This document shows, one piece after another, positions 55,701-63,553 of a stretch of 64,000 bases of DNA (the stretch's first letter is position 1; each line of letters starts with the position of its first letter). The notes below the pieces were generated by a model, which was not told the DNA's origin, made no database searches, and worked only from the letters and a program-made list of their open reading frames with translations. Source of the DNA: Alphaproteobacteria bacterium (GTDB lineage: Bacteria > Pseudomonadota > Alphaproteobacteria > Ferrovibrionales > Ferrovibrionaceae); assembly GCA_018336035.1 (NCBI GenBank), contig JAGXRD010000077.1, positions 40,666 through 104,665 on the forward strand, in the 5' to 3' direction. Made by a program: the position numbers and the translations under genes.

Positions 55701-55909
55701 GCATCTTCCACCGGGCGGGTGACTTCGCTTTCCACGCTTTCCGGCGTGGCGCCCGGATAGGCGGTGCTGACCACCACGATGGGGAATTCGACGTCGGGGA
55801 ACTGTTCGACGCTGAGCTTGAAATAGGCGAACAGGCCGACCACCAGCAGCGACGCCATCATCATGGTGGCGAAGACCGGATTGTTGACGCTGATGCGGGT
55901 GAGCCACAT
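52760..55909 (-). CDS. RND efflux transporter, inner-membrane pump (AcrB/MdtBC type)
   Basis: The 1049-residue hydrophobe/amphiphile efflux pump has 12 transmembrane helices and two large periplasmic loops. Proton-relay acids are in helix 4 (GILIDDAIVVREN) and a Lys is in helix 10 (GLVTKNAILLIDF). The N-terminus WLTRISVNNPVFA and the overall pattern fit the MdtB/MdtC-like branch. It exports drugs, bile-like or other amphiphilic compounds across both membranes with an adaptor and an outer-membrane channel. The adaptor gene is immediately upstream; no TolC-like gene is adjacent. Confidence 0.94.
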   Translation of the reverse strand: MWLTRISVNNPVFATMMMASLLVVGLFAYFKLSVEQFPDVEFPIVVVSTAYPGATPESVESEVTRPVEDAVNTISGVRTLTSRSLEGRSTVIIEFELTVDAVAAVQDVREKIAQVTPRFRDEIKQPEITRFSPDNQPVASITVRSERRDLRELTTMADQVILKRLQTVRGIGQAYIVGGLKRRINVLPNPEKMQAYGVGMDQLANILKAENQQIPLGTLTRPQTEFVVQIEGRVTDPRRLGELVVARRGNTSVTVSDIATVEDGSEEKEAVALFNGDRQLAISFVKVQGSNTLEVITGLKQAIKELQPDLPSDVSLQFMRDDSRAILSSVNGVQRTLIEGAILTVIIVYLFLNSWRSTVITGLTLPIAVIGTLAAVHAAGFTLNKLTLMALSLAIGILIDDAIVVRENITRHVAMGKSHRQASLDGTNEIGLAVLATTFCIVAVFLPVAFMDGIIGRFFLQFGITVTVAVLISLFVSFTLDPMLSSVWHDPDSQPNAKRSPVGRIVGLVDKGMEWLGRIYRRILSWSLRFRWLVLLIAVLSFVGTIGILASGKIGSEFLPEPDLSEILVEVTTPSGSSIDYTEAKIRQVQDALKEFPEVDYSFASINAGSFSRRNVGTLYVRFVPIDQRKYSPQQMAVFFRQRIGHIAGIDNINIGQANLGGGLNKPIMIALKGQDIAQLDKLSQDAMEIMRTVPGVVDLESSLKANKPTVALEVDRQLAADLGVSTTTIANTLRPLLAGEEAGTWKAPDSEDYDVFVRLPRDDRTGMPDLERIYVASNQMNAEGNPKMVALAQVVKIQPSTGSTQINRRDLAREVLLTATTDGRPVGEVSRAIQGKLEQMKLPPGYRFWFGGASKDMKESAGYAAAALLLAVILIYLILASQFASFLQPIAIMASLPLSLFGVVVGLWAWGSTFSMFAVIGFIMLMGLVTKNAILLIDFVNHARREGMSRTEAILEAGEIRLRPIMMTTLAMIFGMLPLAMAIGEGAKQTAGMAHAVIGGLISSTLLTLIVTPVIFTYLDDLGVWASRKLRSASAEAHAEPTLRQPSE

Positions 55910-55926
55910 GGTGCGGCCTCTCTCTG

Positions 55927-57051
55927 TCAGCGGCCGGCGATGCGCGCGGCCAGTCCGTCGCTCAAGCGAAGGCCCGGCGTGGCGATCACGGTTTCGCCGT
56001 CAGTCACACCACTGGCTATGCCGACGCGGCCATCGGCGCTGCCTTCCAGTGCAATCTGGACGGCGCGACGTTCCACTTTGTCATTGTTGAGCACATAGAC
56101 GGCGCGCCCACCGGCTTCGTTGCGCAGTGCCTCTACCGGGATGGCGACCACGTCGCGCTGCTCGGTCAGGATGGCTTCGCCGGTGCCAAACATGCCGCCA
56201 CGCAGCAGGTGTTCCGGATTCTGCAGAAGGATATAGACCGGGATCGAGCGCGAGCCGCTCTGTGCGGTGGGGTTGATGCGTTCGATGATGCCCTCGAAGG
56301 CGCGTTCGGCAAAGCCCTCGACATGCAGCAGCACCTTCTGACCGATGCGCAGTTGCGGCACGTCGCGTGCCGGCACCAGCGTTTCGACTTCGATCGTATC
56401 GAGATCGGCGATGGTGAACAGACGGCCGTCAACTGCGACGCGCTCGCCCGGATTGATGAACCGCTCGGCCACCAGGCCATCGATGGGGGCATAGATGGCG
56501 GTGTCGTTGACCGCCTTGCGCGCCATCGTGAGCTGCTGCTCCATAGCTGAGACATTGGCGCGGGCGGTACGCCAGGCATTCTCTGCTTCATCCAGCGCGG
56601 TCTGCGACTTGACGCCGCGCTGCGTCAGCGTGACGGCTTTTTCGCGGTTGATCTCGGCAAGGTTCAGCGCCGAACGTGCGCTGTCCAGGTTGCTCTGGCG
56701 CTCGCGCAGGCGCGCGGCCACATCGGCAGTGTCGAGGCGGGCCAGCAACTGGCCTTTCCTGACACGCTCGCCGCGGCGCACGGAAATCTCGGTGACGACG
56801 GCGGCAACGTCCGAGCGGACCTGACTCTGGTTCAGTGGCTGCAGCGTGCCGCTCAGCCGCACCACCTGGCGCAGATCGGCACGCACGGCTTTTGTCAGAT
56901 CGGCAGGCGAAAATTCGATCCCGTCGAATTTCGTGCTCTCGGCAGTGGCGGCAGGTTTCGCGGCCTGGCGGGCCTTCATGGCGTAGAGTCCGCCGCCGGC
57001 CAATACGACCAGCACCCCAATCGCCAGACCGATCTTCACCACACGCTTCAT
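55927..57051 (-). CDS. RND efflux periplasmic adaptor (membrane fusion protein)
   Basis: The 374-residue HlyD/AcrA-like adaptor has an N-terminal membrane anchor (about residues 6-25). A lipoyl half follows (VVTEISVRRGERVRKGQLLARLD), then a coiled-coil hairpin (about 100-180), the second lipoyl half (YAPIDGLVAER) and beta-barrel and membrane-proximal domains. It bridges the pump to the outer-membrane channel. The start at 57051 was chosen for its fit to the membrane anchor and GGGGGGC upstream. It is 17 bases from the pump gene. Confidence 0.92.
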   Translation of the reverse strand: MKRVVKIGLAIGVLVVLAGGGLYAMKARQAAKPAATAESTKFDGIEFSPADLTKAVRADLRQVVRLSGTLQPLNQSQVRSDVAAVVTEISVRRGERVRKGQLLARLDTADVAARLRERQSNLDSARSALNLAEINREKAVTLTQRGVKSQTALDEAENAWRTARANVSAMEQQLTMARKAVNDTAIYAPIDGLVAERFINPGERVAVDGRLFTIADLDTIEVETLVPARDVPQLRIGQKVLLHVEGFAERAFEGIIERINPTAQSGSRSIPVYILLQNPEHLLRGGMFGTGEAILTEQRDVVAIPVEALRNEAGGRAVYVLNNDKVERRAVQIALEGSADGRVGIASGVTDGETVIATPGLRLSDGLAARIAGR

Positions 57052-57159
57052 CAGTGCCCCCCACCGGCGATCGCAACCTGCCGGGTCGCGCCGTATATAT
57101 AAGGACGCATGAAACCCGTCCATCCTGCGAGTGTTACCGCTAGGTAACTGTGATTTTCA

Positions 57160-57495
57160 TCACAAGGCCTGTGCAGGCAGGCGCTCACACCAGTGCAGCA
57201 GGCGCTGCTTCAGCATCCGCTCACGCACATAGATCAGTTCTTCGTCAGCGATCCGCTCCAGTTCTTCGAACTGGAAAGCCTCGGCGCCATGGGCATTCCA
57301 TGCCGTCTGCAGGTCCTGATGGGGGTGGCCATTCTGACGCAGGCTGAACCAGATCCGGTTTTGGATCTTTGCAATGTCCGGTGCGCGGCCAGCCCAGCGC
57401 TGGCCGGTCGGGCGACAAAGCAGGGCGTAGATGCCGGCCACGGTCTTGCGTTCCTTGTAGGCGGCCAGCGCAGCCTTTCTATCTTCGCTCTTCAT
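57160..57495 (-). CDS. Small GIY-YIG fold protein
   Basis: The 111-residue protein carries a GIY-YIG-like head (AGIYALLCRPTGQRWAG at about 20-36, with GIY intact and YIG degenerate to WAG). An Arg follows in QNRIWFSL, and an acidic residue in FQFEELE. Stand-alone members of this size are common but uncharacterised; the degenerate second motif makes nuclease activity uncertain. The start at 57495 has a strong AGGAG upstream. It is divergent from the DUF2239 gene across a 76-base spacer with two palindromic operators. Confidence 0.75.
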   Translation of the reverse strand: MKSEDRKAALAAYKERKTVAGIYALLCRPTGQRWAGRAPDIAKIQNRIWFSLRQNGHPHQDLQTAWNAHGAEAFQFEELERIADEELIYVRERMLKQRLLHWCERLPAQAL

Positions 57496-57518
57496 GGATA
57501 TCTCCTTGGTGACGGGCT

Positions 57519-57538
57519 AATATCATCCGGGTGATATT
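57519..57538. promoter_or_regulatory. Palindromic operator 1
   Basis: AATATCATCCGGGTGATATT is a 20-base palindrome with one mismatched pair. It lies in the divergent spacer, 24 bases from the GIY-YIG start. It shares the core ATCCGGGT with operator 2. Confidence 0.7.
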
Positions 57539-57549
57539 GACGCAAGTAT

Positions 57550-57563
57550 TTTATCCGGGTAAA
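57550..57563. promoter_or_regulatory. Palindromic operator 2
   Basis: TTTATCCGGGTAAA is a 14-base palindrome with one mismatched pair, centred 28 bases from operator 1 and ending 8 bases before the DUF2239 start codon. The closeness leaves little room for a normal ribosome-binding site, so the site may overlap the transcription start. Confidence 0.65.
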
Positions 57564-57571
57564 TATGCGGA

Positions 57572-58138
57572 ATGACTGAACAGACTGTCTGCACTGCCTT
57601 TGTCGGTGTAGAGCGCCTCGCCAGCGGCGCTTTGCCCGATGTGGCCATCGCGGTAAAGGCCGCCCTGGCGGCCGACCCGACTTTGCCCCTGCTGGTGTTC
57701 AACGATGTCACCGGCGCGGTGATTGATCTCGACCTGCGCGGCAGCGAGGCGGATATCCGCGCGCGGCTGGAGCCCGTGAGTGAGACCGACCAGCCCGCGC
57801 GTGGACGCGGCCGGCCGAAACTGGGTGTGGTGGCGCGCGAGGTGACGTTGTTGCCGCGGCATTGGGACTGGCTGGCGGCACAGCCGGGCGGCGCGAGCCA
57901 GGCGCTGCGGCGGCTGATCGATCAGGCGCGCCGGGCTGACGATGGCCGGACGGAAATCCGGCTGCGGCACGAAAGTGCCTATCGTTTCCTTTGTGTCCTC
58001 GCAGGCAATCTGCCTGGCTTCGAGGAAGCCGCGCGGGCGCTGTTCGCCAACGACCGGGCCCGCTTTGTCGAGCAGACGGCGGCATGGCCATCCGATGTCT
58101 GCGAGCATGCGCAGAAACTGGCCTGGCCAGGAGTATGA
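57572..58138 (+). CDS. DUF2239 family protein, possible ribbon-helix-helix/AT-hook DNA-binding protein
   Basis: The 188-residue protein belongs to DUF2239 (head CTAFVGVERLASG). In the middle, RGRGRPK at about 77-83 matches an AT-hook core. The next segment (about 85-122: VVAREVTLLPRHWDWLAAQ, then GASQALRRLIDQARR) has the strand-helix-helix pattern of ribbon-helix-helix repressors. The C-terminal third is helical. The function is not established. An autoregulator acting at the palindromes just upstream is a reasonable hypothesis. The DUF488 gene follows at seven bases. Confidence 0.82.
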   Translation: MTEQTVCTAFVGVERLASGALPDVAIAVKAALAADPTLPLLVFNDVTGAVIDLDLRGSEADIRARLEPVSETDQPARGRGRPKLGVVAREVTLLPRHWDWLAAQPGGASQALRRLIDQARRADDGRTEIRLRHESAYRFLCVLAGNLPGFEEAARALFANDRARFVEQTAAWPSDVCEHAQKLAWPGV

Positions 58139-58145
58139 TGGCGAT

Positions 58146-58595
58146 ATGACCGCGATTTTCACCATTGGCCATTCCAATCAGACCGCCGAACAGTTCGTCG
58201 GTCTGCTGCTGCAGCATGGCGTGCAGCTGCTGGCCGATGTGCGCTCATCTCCGGCGTCGCGTTTCGCTCCGCAGTTCAATCGCGTGGCTCTCGCGCGCAG
58301 CCTGGAGCAGGCCGGGATTGAATATCTCTGGTTCGGTCAGGCTTTGGGCGGAAAGCCACGTGCGCCGGAGCCTGTCTTCGCTGCCGGGATATCCGATCTG
58401 TTTCAAATGGCGCAGAAGAAATTCACGGCGATCATGTGTGCTGAACGCGATCCGCGCATGTGCCACCGCACGCATCTGGTGACGCCGGCCTTGCTCAAAA
58501 ACGGCGCAATGGTGAGGCATATCCTTGGCGACGGGACGCTACTCGCCCATGACGCGCTGCAGCAACCGGGCAAACAACCTGATCTGTTCGGTTGA
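58146..58595 (+). CDS. DUF488 family protein
   Basis: The 149-residue DUF488 protein opens with IFTIGHSNQTAEQFVGLL and has the conserved ADVRSSPASRFAPQFNR, the region CAERDPRMCHRT with paired cysteines near residues 97-106, and the C-terminal LLAHDAL. The family is widespread and often beside base-excision or restriction-like genes, but no activity is proven. The ATG at 58146 matches family starts; longer frames run into DUF2239. It is probably co-transcribed with DUF2239. Confidence 0.87.
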   Translation: MTAIFTIGHSNQTAEQFVGLLLQHGVQLLADVRSSPASRFAPQFNRVALARSLEQAGIEYLWFGQALGGKPRAPEPVFAAGISDLFQMAQKKFTAIMCAERDPRMCHRTHLVTPALLKNGAMVRHILGDGTLLAHDALQQPGKQPDLFG

Positions 58596-58664
58596 TCTTC
58601 GCTTGACCTGACGGCGACGTATACGCAGACTTTGCCTCCATAAAAATTCAACGGGAGGAACGTC

Positions 58665-59621
58665 ATGCGGTATCGCACAATTTTCAGTATCGGGGTTCTG
58701 GCTGCCAGCGTTGCGGCCTTTGCAAGCGCGGGTGCGCAGGCGCAAACCTACAAGCTGATGACCGGTCCACAGGGCGGCGTCTGGGTGCCGATGGGCGGCA
58801 CCATGAAGGCGATGTTTGAAAAGGCGGTTGCCGGCGTCACCATCCAGACCCTGCCGGGCGCCGGTATCGCCAATGTCAAAGGCGTGGAGGAGAGCAAGGC
58901 CGATTTCGGATTCGGAAATTCGATTTCGACCGTCGATGCGATCAACGGCAATCCGCCATTCGACAAGAAAGCCGCGAATGTCTGCCAGGTCGCCAACCTC
59001 TATCCGCAATATTTCCAGGTCGTTGTGACTACCGACTCGAAGATCGAGAAGGTGGCCGACATGAAGGGCAAGTCGATTGCCGTGCAGACCAAGGGCAACA
59101 CGGCGGAAGCCATTTCCGCCGACATGCTCAAGGCCAACAAGCTGTCGTATAACGATATGGGCAAGGTCAACTTCATGGCCTCCTACAACGATGCCGCAGC
59201 TTTGCTGAAGGACGGCCATGCCCAGGTCTTCACTTTGGGCACCACGATCCCTGCCGCCTCGATCATGGATCTGGCAACCGGCCGTGATATCAAACTGCTG
59301 CCGGCGAGCGATGCCGATGTCGCCGAGATGAAAAAGATCAACAAGGGTTATGTGAAGGGCGTCGTGCCGGCCAACACCTATCCGAAACAGGACAAGGATG
59401 TACCCGTCATCGCCTATTCGGCGCATTTCATCGCCTCGTGCAAGCTGCCCGAAGCGCAGGTCTATGCCATCACCAAGGCAATGGCGACGCAGATCGCCGA
59501 TCTGGCTGCGGTGAACAAGGCAATGGCCAAGATGACTGCCAAGGATATGGCCGAGGATATCGGCGTGCCGTTCCATCCGGGTGCTGCGAAATACTATCGC
59601 GAAGTCGGCGCACTGAAGTGA
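58665..59621 (+). CDS. TAXI family TRAP transporter solute-binding protein
   Basis: The 318-residue periplasmic binding protein has a Sec signal peptide (cleaved after about residue 26, AQA). It has the TAXI-family opening YKLMTGPQGGVWVPMGG and the regions GAGIANVKGVEESKADFGF and LKDGHAQVFTLG. It captures a solute, usually a dicarboxylate, amino acid or related anion, for the TRAP permease downstream. The ligand is unknown. GGGAGG gives a strong ribosome-binding site, in keeping with high expression. Confidence 0.92.
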   Translation: MRYRTIFSIGVLAASVAAFASAGAQAQTYKLMTGPQGGVWVPMGGTMKAMFEKAVAGVTIQTLPGAGIANVKGVEESKADFGFGNSISTVDAINGNPPFDKKAANVCQVANLYPQYFQVVVTTDSKIEKVADMKGKSIAVQTKGNTAEAISADMLKANKLSYNDMGKVNFMASYNDAAALLKDGHAQVFTLGTTIPAASIMDLATGRDIKLLPASDADVAEMKKINKGYVKGVVPANTYPKQDKDVPVIAYSAHFIASCKLPEAQVYAITKAMATQIADLAAVNKAMAKMTAKDMAEDIGVPFHPGAAKYYREVGALK

Positions 59622-59643
59622 TGTAATCAGTTGAGGCGACTAG

Positions 59644-59685
59644 CCGGCGTTGCACCGTACCAGCGGGCAACGCCGGTGCTTTTTT
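59644..59685 (+). terminator. Hairpin with T-run between binding protein and permease
   Basis: CCGGCGTTGC pairs perfectly with GCAACGCCGG (10 bp, 13-base loop), followed shortly by six T. Located inside the TRAP operon, it probably ends part of the transcripts so that the binding protein is made in excess over the permease. Confidence 0.82.
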
Positions 59686-59708
59686 AGCGTATTACGGGGG
59701 GCGTTAAC

Positions 59709-61556
59709 ATGGATGGCAGGACCCTGATCGGGCGCGTTGTGGCGCCAATCGGCGTGGCGATGGCGTTGTATCATATGTGGGTGATCGCCATGGGGCCGCC
59801 GCAGGCCATGATCTTCCGCGGCATCCATCTGGCCTTTGCTCTGGCCCTCGTATTGCTGATCTATCCGCTGGCCGAAAAGAACGGCAACCGGCGTTTCATC
59901 TGGCTCGATGCCATCATGTTCGCGGTGGCAGCCCTGTCGCTGGGCCATCTGTTCATCAATCTCGATTACTTCATCAACCGCATTATCTACATCGATGATC
60001 TCAAGCCACTCGATGTCGTTGCCAGCATCGGGTTGATTGTGGTGATCCTGGATTGCACCCGGCGCGTGATCGGCTGGGCATTGCCGATCACCGCACTGGT
60101 TTTCATGGCGCACGCCCTGTTCGTCACCAGGGTCGATCCGCTCACATTGCTCGATCAGCTCTACATGACGACGGAAGGCATCTTCGGCTCCACGCTCGGC
60201 GTGTCGGCAGCCTATGTCATGATCTTCGTGCTGTTCGGCGCCTTCATGGAGCGCACCGGCACCGGCAAGCTGTTCATGGATTTCGCGCTGGCGCTGACCG
60301 GACGCCAGGCCGGCGGTCCGGGCAAGGTGGCGGTGGTGTCGTCCAGCCTGTTCGGTACGATCTCGGGTTCGGCGGTTGCCAATGTGATGGTGGATGGTCC
60401 GATCACCATTCCGTTGATGAAACGCACCGGCTTCAAGCCGTCCTTCGCCGCCGCCGTCGAATCGGTCGCCTCCACCGGCGGGCAGATCATGCCGCCGATC
60501 ATGGGGGCGGCGGCCTTCGTGATGGCCGAATTCCTCGCGGTGCCCTATTCCAGCGTGGTGCTGTGGGCGCTGATCCCCGCGCTGCTGTATTACGTCGCCT
60601 GCTTCGGCGCCGTGCATTTCGAAGCCAAGCGCCGCGGCCTCCTCGGTCTGCCGGCGCATGAAGTGCCGCGTATGATCTCGGTGCTGAAGGAGCGCGGCCA
60701 TCTGTTCATTCCGGTCGCCGTCATTCTCGGCGGCATGTTTGCCGGCTATTCCGCGCCGCTCTGCGCCCTGGCAGGCACGCTGGCCTGTTTCCCGGTGGCG
60801 CTGATGCGCGCCAATACCCGCCAGGGACTACGCGGTGAAATGGTGTGGGATGCCCTGCAGGATGGCGCCCGCAACACGCTGGCTGTCGCTCTGGCCTGCG
60901 CCTGCGCCGGTCTGGTGATCGGTTCGATCACGCTGACCGGGCTGGGCATCACCTTCACCAACTGGGTCGTGGGACTGTCGCAGGACAGCCTGCTGCTGGC
61001 GCTCGTGCTGACCGCCGTGGCGGGGATCATTCTCGGCATGGGGATGCCAACCACGCCGGCTTATATCGTGATGGTGTCGCTGATGGTGCCGGCAATCATG
61101 AAACTCGGCGTGATCGAGCCCGCCGCGCATATGTTCGCCTTCTACTTCGCCATCCTGTCGGCCATCACGCCGCCGGTGGCGCTGGCGGTCTATGCCGCGG
61201 CCAGCCTGGCGAAAGCCAACATATGGGAAGCTGGCTGGGCGGCGGTGCGCACCGGCGCGGCCGGGTTTATCGTGCCCTTCATGTTCGTCTACGAGCCGGC
61301 CCTGCTGGCGATCGGCGAGTGGCCCGATATCCTGCATGCCGCGGCCAGTGCCACCATCGGCTGCCTTGCGCTGGCCGCCGGCCTGTATGGCTACCTGATC
61401 CGACCCGCCCTGATGTGGGAGCGTGCGCTGCTGGTCGCGGGTGCGCTGTGTCTGATCAAGCCCGGCCTGGTGACCGATCTGGTCGGACTCGGGCTAATCG
61501 CGGTCGTATTCGTGACGCAGAAAACCATTGCGCGGAATTTACAGCCGGATAGCTGA
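59709..61556 (+). CDS. TRAP transporter fused permease (DctQ-DctM type, TAXI group)
   Basis: The 615-residue permease carries many membrane helices. The first four or so (about residues 10-130) correspond to the small DctQ-like part, and the rest to the large DctM-like part. Signatures of the large subunit are GTISGSAVANVMVDGPITIP, STGGQIMPPIMGAAAF and ILGMGMPTTPAYI. It imports its solute with Na+ or H+. The fused form is normal for TAXI systems. Its stop is four bases from the stop of the convergent reductase gene. Confidence 0.93.
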   Translation: MDGRTLIGRVVAPIGVAMALYHMWVIAMGPPQAMIFRGIHLAFALALVLLIYPLAEKNGNRRFIWLDAIMFAVAALSLGHLFINLDYFINRIIYIDDLKPLDVVASIGLIVVILDCTRRVIGWALPITALVFMAHALFVTRVDPLTLLDQLYMTTEGIFGSTLGVSAAYVMIFVLFGAFMERTGTGKLFMDFALALTGRQAGGPGKVAVVSSSLFGTISGSAVANVMVDGPITIPLMKRTGFKPSFAAAVESVASTGGQIMPPIMGAAAFVMAEFLAVPYSSVVLWALIPALLYYVACFGAVHFEAKRRGLLGLPAHEVPRMISVLKERGHLFIPVAVILGGMFAGYSAPLCALAGTLACFPVALMRANTRQGLRGEMVWDALQDGARNTLAVALACACAGLVIGSITLTGLGITFTNWVVGLSQDSLLLALVLTAVAGIILGMGMPTTPAYIVMVSLMVPAIMKLGVIEPAAHMFAFYFAILSAITPPVALAVYAAASLAKANIWEAGWAAVRTGAAGFIVPFMFVYEPALLAIGEWPDILHAAASATIGCLALAAGLYGYLIRPALMWERALLVAGALCLIKPGLVTDLVGLGLIAVVFVTQKTIARNLQPDS

Positions 61557-61559
61557 TCA

Positions 61560-62087
61560 TCAGAGCGGGCGGTAAACCTGTCTGATCACGCCACGGCTGA
61601 GCGTTGCGACATCGAGCAATTCCAGGCGCAGGTCGCGACGGCCCGGCGGGAACAGCGGCATTCCTTCGCCGATCATATGGGGAATGACGTAAAGCTCGAA
61701 GCGGTCGACGGCATTGGCCGACAGGAAGCCGGCCCAGAGCTGCGCCCCGCCGAATAACCAGACATCGCCTTGAGCGCCGCTGCGCAATTCATGTGCCAGA
61801 GCGGCAAAATCAGATCCATGCGTCCGCACGCCGGGCGGCAGATCGGCCAGCGCCTGGGAGGTTACCACCGTGCAGGGCTTGCCGGCATAGTGCCAGTCCG
61901 GGCCGAAAGCGCGCGCCTGTTCGTAGCTGCTTCGGCCCATCACGATATGGCCCAGCCCGGCATAGAAATCGTTGTAACCGAATTCGACCGGATCGTAGTC
62001 ATGCAGCCAGTCGACGCTGCCATCGCTGCGGGCGATGAATCCATCTGCGCTGACTGCCAGATACGCGCGGAATAGGGGTTGGGCCAT
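61560..62087 (-). CDS. Dihydrofolate reductase family protein (RibD C-terminal-like)
   Basis: The 175-residue protein has the RibD/DHFR fold: AYLAVSADGFIARSDGSVDWL at the start, the NADPH region GHIVMGRSSYEQ near residue 50 and the glycine motif DVWLFGGAQL near 115. Such stand-alone proteins are NAD(P)H-dependent reductases of unknown substrate and rarely true folate enzymes. It lies one base from the oxidase gene upstream, on the same strand. Confidence 0.86.
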   Translation of the reverse strand: MAQPLFRAYLAVSADGFIARSDGSVDWLHDYDPVEFGYNDFYAGLGHIVMGRSSYEQARAFGPDWHYAGKPCTVVTSQALADLPPGVRTHGSDFAALAHELRSGAQGDVWLFGGAQLWAGFLSANAVDRFELYVIPHMIGEGMPLFPPGRRDLRLELLDVATLSRGVIRQVYRPL

Positions 62088-62088
62088 G

Positions 62089-63528
62089 TTATGGCCAGAC
62101 CACCTTGCCCGGATTCAGGATGTTGTCGGGGTCGAAGGCGCGCTTGATCTTGCGCATCATCTCGATCTCGACCGGCGACTTGTAATGCACGATCTCGTCG
62201 ATCTTCATGCGGCCGACGCCATGCTCGGCCGAAATCGAACCCTGCATGCCATAGGTGATGTCATGCACGATCTGATGCACGGCATCCCAGTGCTTCAGGA
62301 ATTCCAGGCGCTCCCAGCCGATCGGCTGCGAGACGTTGAAATGCACATTGCCGTCGCCGATATGGCCGAAGCAGACCACGCGTGCGGCGGGCAGATAGTT
62401 TTCGACGGCTTTGGTCGCCTGCTCGATGAAATCCGCCATTTTCGACACCGGAACGGAGATGTCGCATTTGATCGAACCGCCCTCGGGCTTCTGCGAACTG
62501 GACAGCAGTTCGCGCAGCTTCCAGAAGGCGGCGCGCTGGCTATCGGACTGTGCGATGGCGGCATCCAGCACCAGGCCTTTTTCAAAGCCTTCGGCCAGCA
62601 CGGCTTCCATCGTCTCGCCGATATTGCCGTCGTCGCGGCCCGAGCTGAATTCCATCAGCACATACCAGGGATGCGGCTCGGCCACGGGATCGCTGGTGCC
62701 GGGATTGTGCTTCAGCGCGAAATCCAGCGAAATCCGCGAGATCAGTTCGAAGCCGGTGACCTGGCCGCCAGTGGCCGCCTTGGCCATGGCCAGCAGTTCA
62801 ATCGCGGCCGAGGGGTTGGGGATCGCGGTGAAGGCGGTTGCCATCGCACGCGGCAGCGGATGCAGTTTCAGCACGGCGGCGGTGATGATGCCCAGCGTGC
62901 CTTCGCCACCGATGAACAGGTCGCGCAGGTCGTAACCGGTATTGTCCTTGCGCAGACCGCGCAGGGCGTTCCAGACCTGGCCGTCGGGCAGCACCACTTC
63001 GAGGCCCAGCGCCAGGTCGCGGGTATTGCCATAGCGCAGCACGGCATTGCCGCCGGCATTGGTGGAAAGATTGCCGCCGATGGTGCAGCTGCCTTCCGAA
63101 CCGATCGAGAGCGGGAACAAGCGATCAACCTCGCGGGCCGCCTGCTGCACCTGCTGCAGGATACAGCCGGCTTCCACCGTGATCGTGTCGTTCAGCGGAT
63201 CGATGGCGCGGATTTTATTCATGCGCTGCAGCGAGAGGATGATCTCGTCATTTCCCATGAAGGGAATATTGCCGCCGACCAGGCCGGTATTGCCGCCCTG
63301 CGGCACCAGCTTGGTCTTGGTCTCGCGCGCCAGGTTGATGATGGCGACCACTTCCTCGGTATTGGCCGGACGCAGCAGCATCGGCGATGCGCCCACATAG
63401 AGGTCGCGCTGTTCGCGCAGATGCGGTGCCAGCATATCGGGATCGGTGACCCAGCCCTTGGGGCCGACCAGATCCTTGAAACGGTCGAGCAGGGCGGTGG
63501 AAAGCGGTGTGGCGAGCGGTGCGTTCAT
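62089..63528 (-). CDS. FAD-binding D-2-hydroxyacid dehydrogenase (D-lactate/D-2-hydroxyglutarate type)
   Basis: The 479-residue flavoenzyme has an N-terminal PCMH FAD-binding domain (VPQGGNTGLVGG near 78-89, IGGNLSTNAGGN near 133-144) and a C-terminal FAD-oxidase domain. The late motifs are GHIGDGNVHFN and EHGVGRMK, with metal-binding His. This fits D-2-hydroxyglutarate dehydrogenase and D-lactate dehydrogenase (cytochrome) relatives, which pass electrons to electron-transfer flavoprotein or cytochrome. The ATG at 63528 was preferred; the GTG at 63564 would overlap the upstream gene. The exact substrate is uncertain. Confidence 0.9.
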   Translation of the reverse strand: MNAPLATPLSTALLDRFKDLVGPKGWVTDPDMLAPHLREQRDLYVGASPMLLRPANTEEVVAIINLARETKTKLVPQGGNTGLVGGNIPFMGNDEIILSLQRMNKIRAIDPLNDTITVEAGCILQQVQQAAREVDRLFPLSIGSEGSCTIGGNLSTNAGGNAVLRYGNTRDLALGLEVVLPDGQVWNALRGLRKDNTGYDLRDLFIGGEGTLGIITAAVLKLHPLPRAMATAFTAIPNPSAAIELLAMAKAATGGQVTGFELISRISLDFALKHNPGTSDPVAEPHPWYVLMEFSSGRDDGNIGETMEAVLAEGFEKGLVLDAAIAQSDSQRAAFWKLRELLSSSQKPEGGSIKCDISVPVSKMADFIEQATKAVENYLPAARVVCFGHIGDGNVHFNVSQPIGWERLEFLKHWDAVHQIVHDITYGMQGSISAEHGVGRMKIDEIVHYKSPVEIEMMRKIKRAFDPDNILNPGKVVWP

Positions 63529-63553
63529 GATGGTGATTGTAATCTTCCTGCGG

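Noticed and set aside
57160..58138. GIY-YIG and DUF2239 as a toxin-antitoxin pair
   Set aside because: The genes are divergent rather than a tight co-directional pair, and neither belongs to a toxin family that can be named. Only the operator and autoregulation idea was kept.
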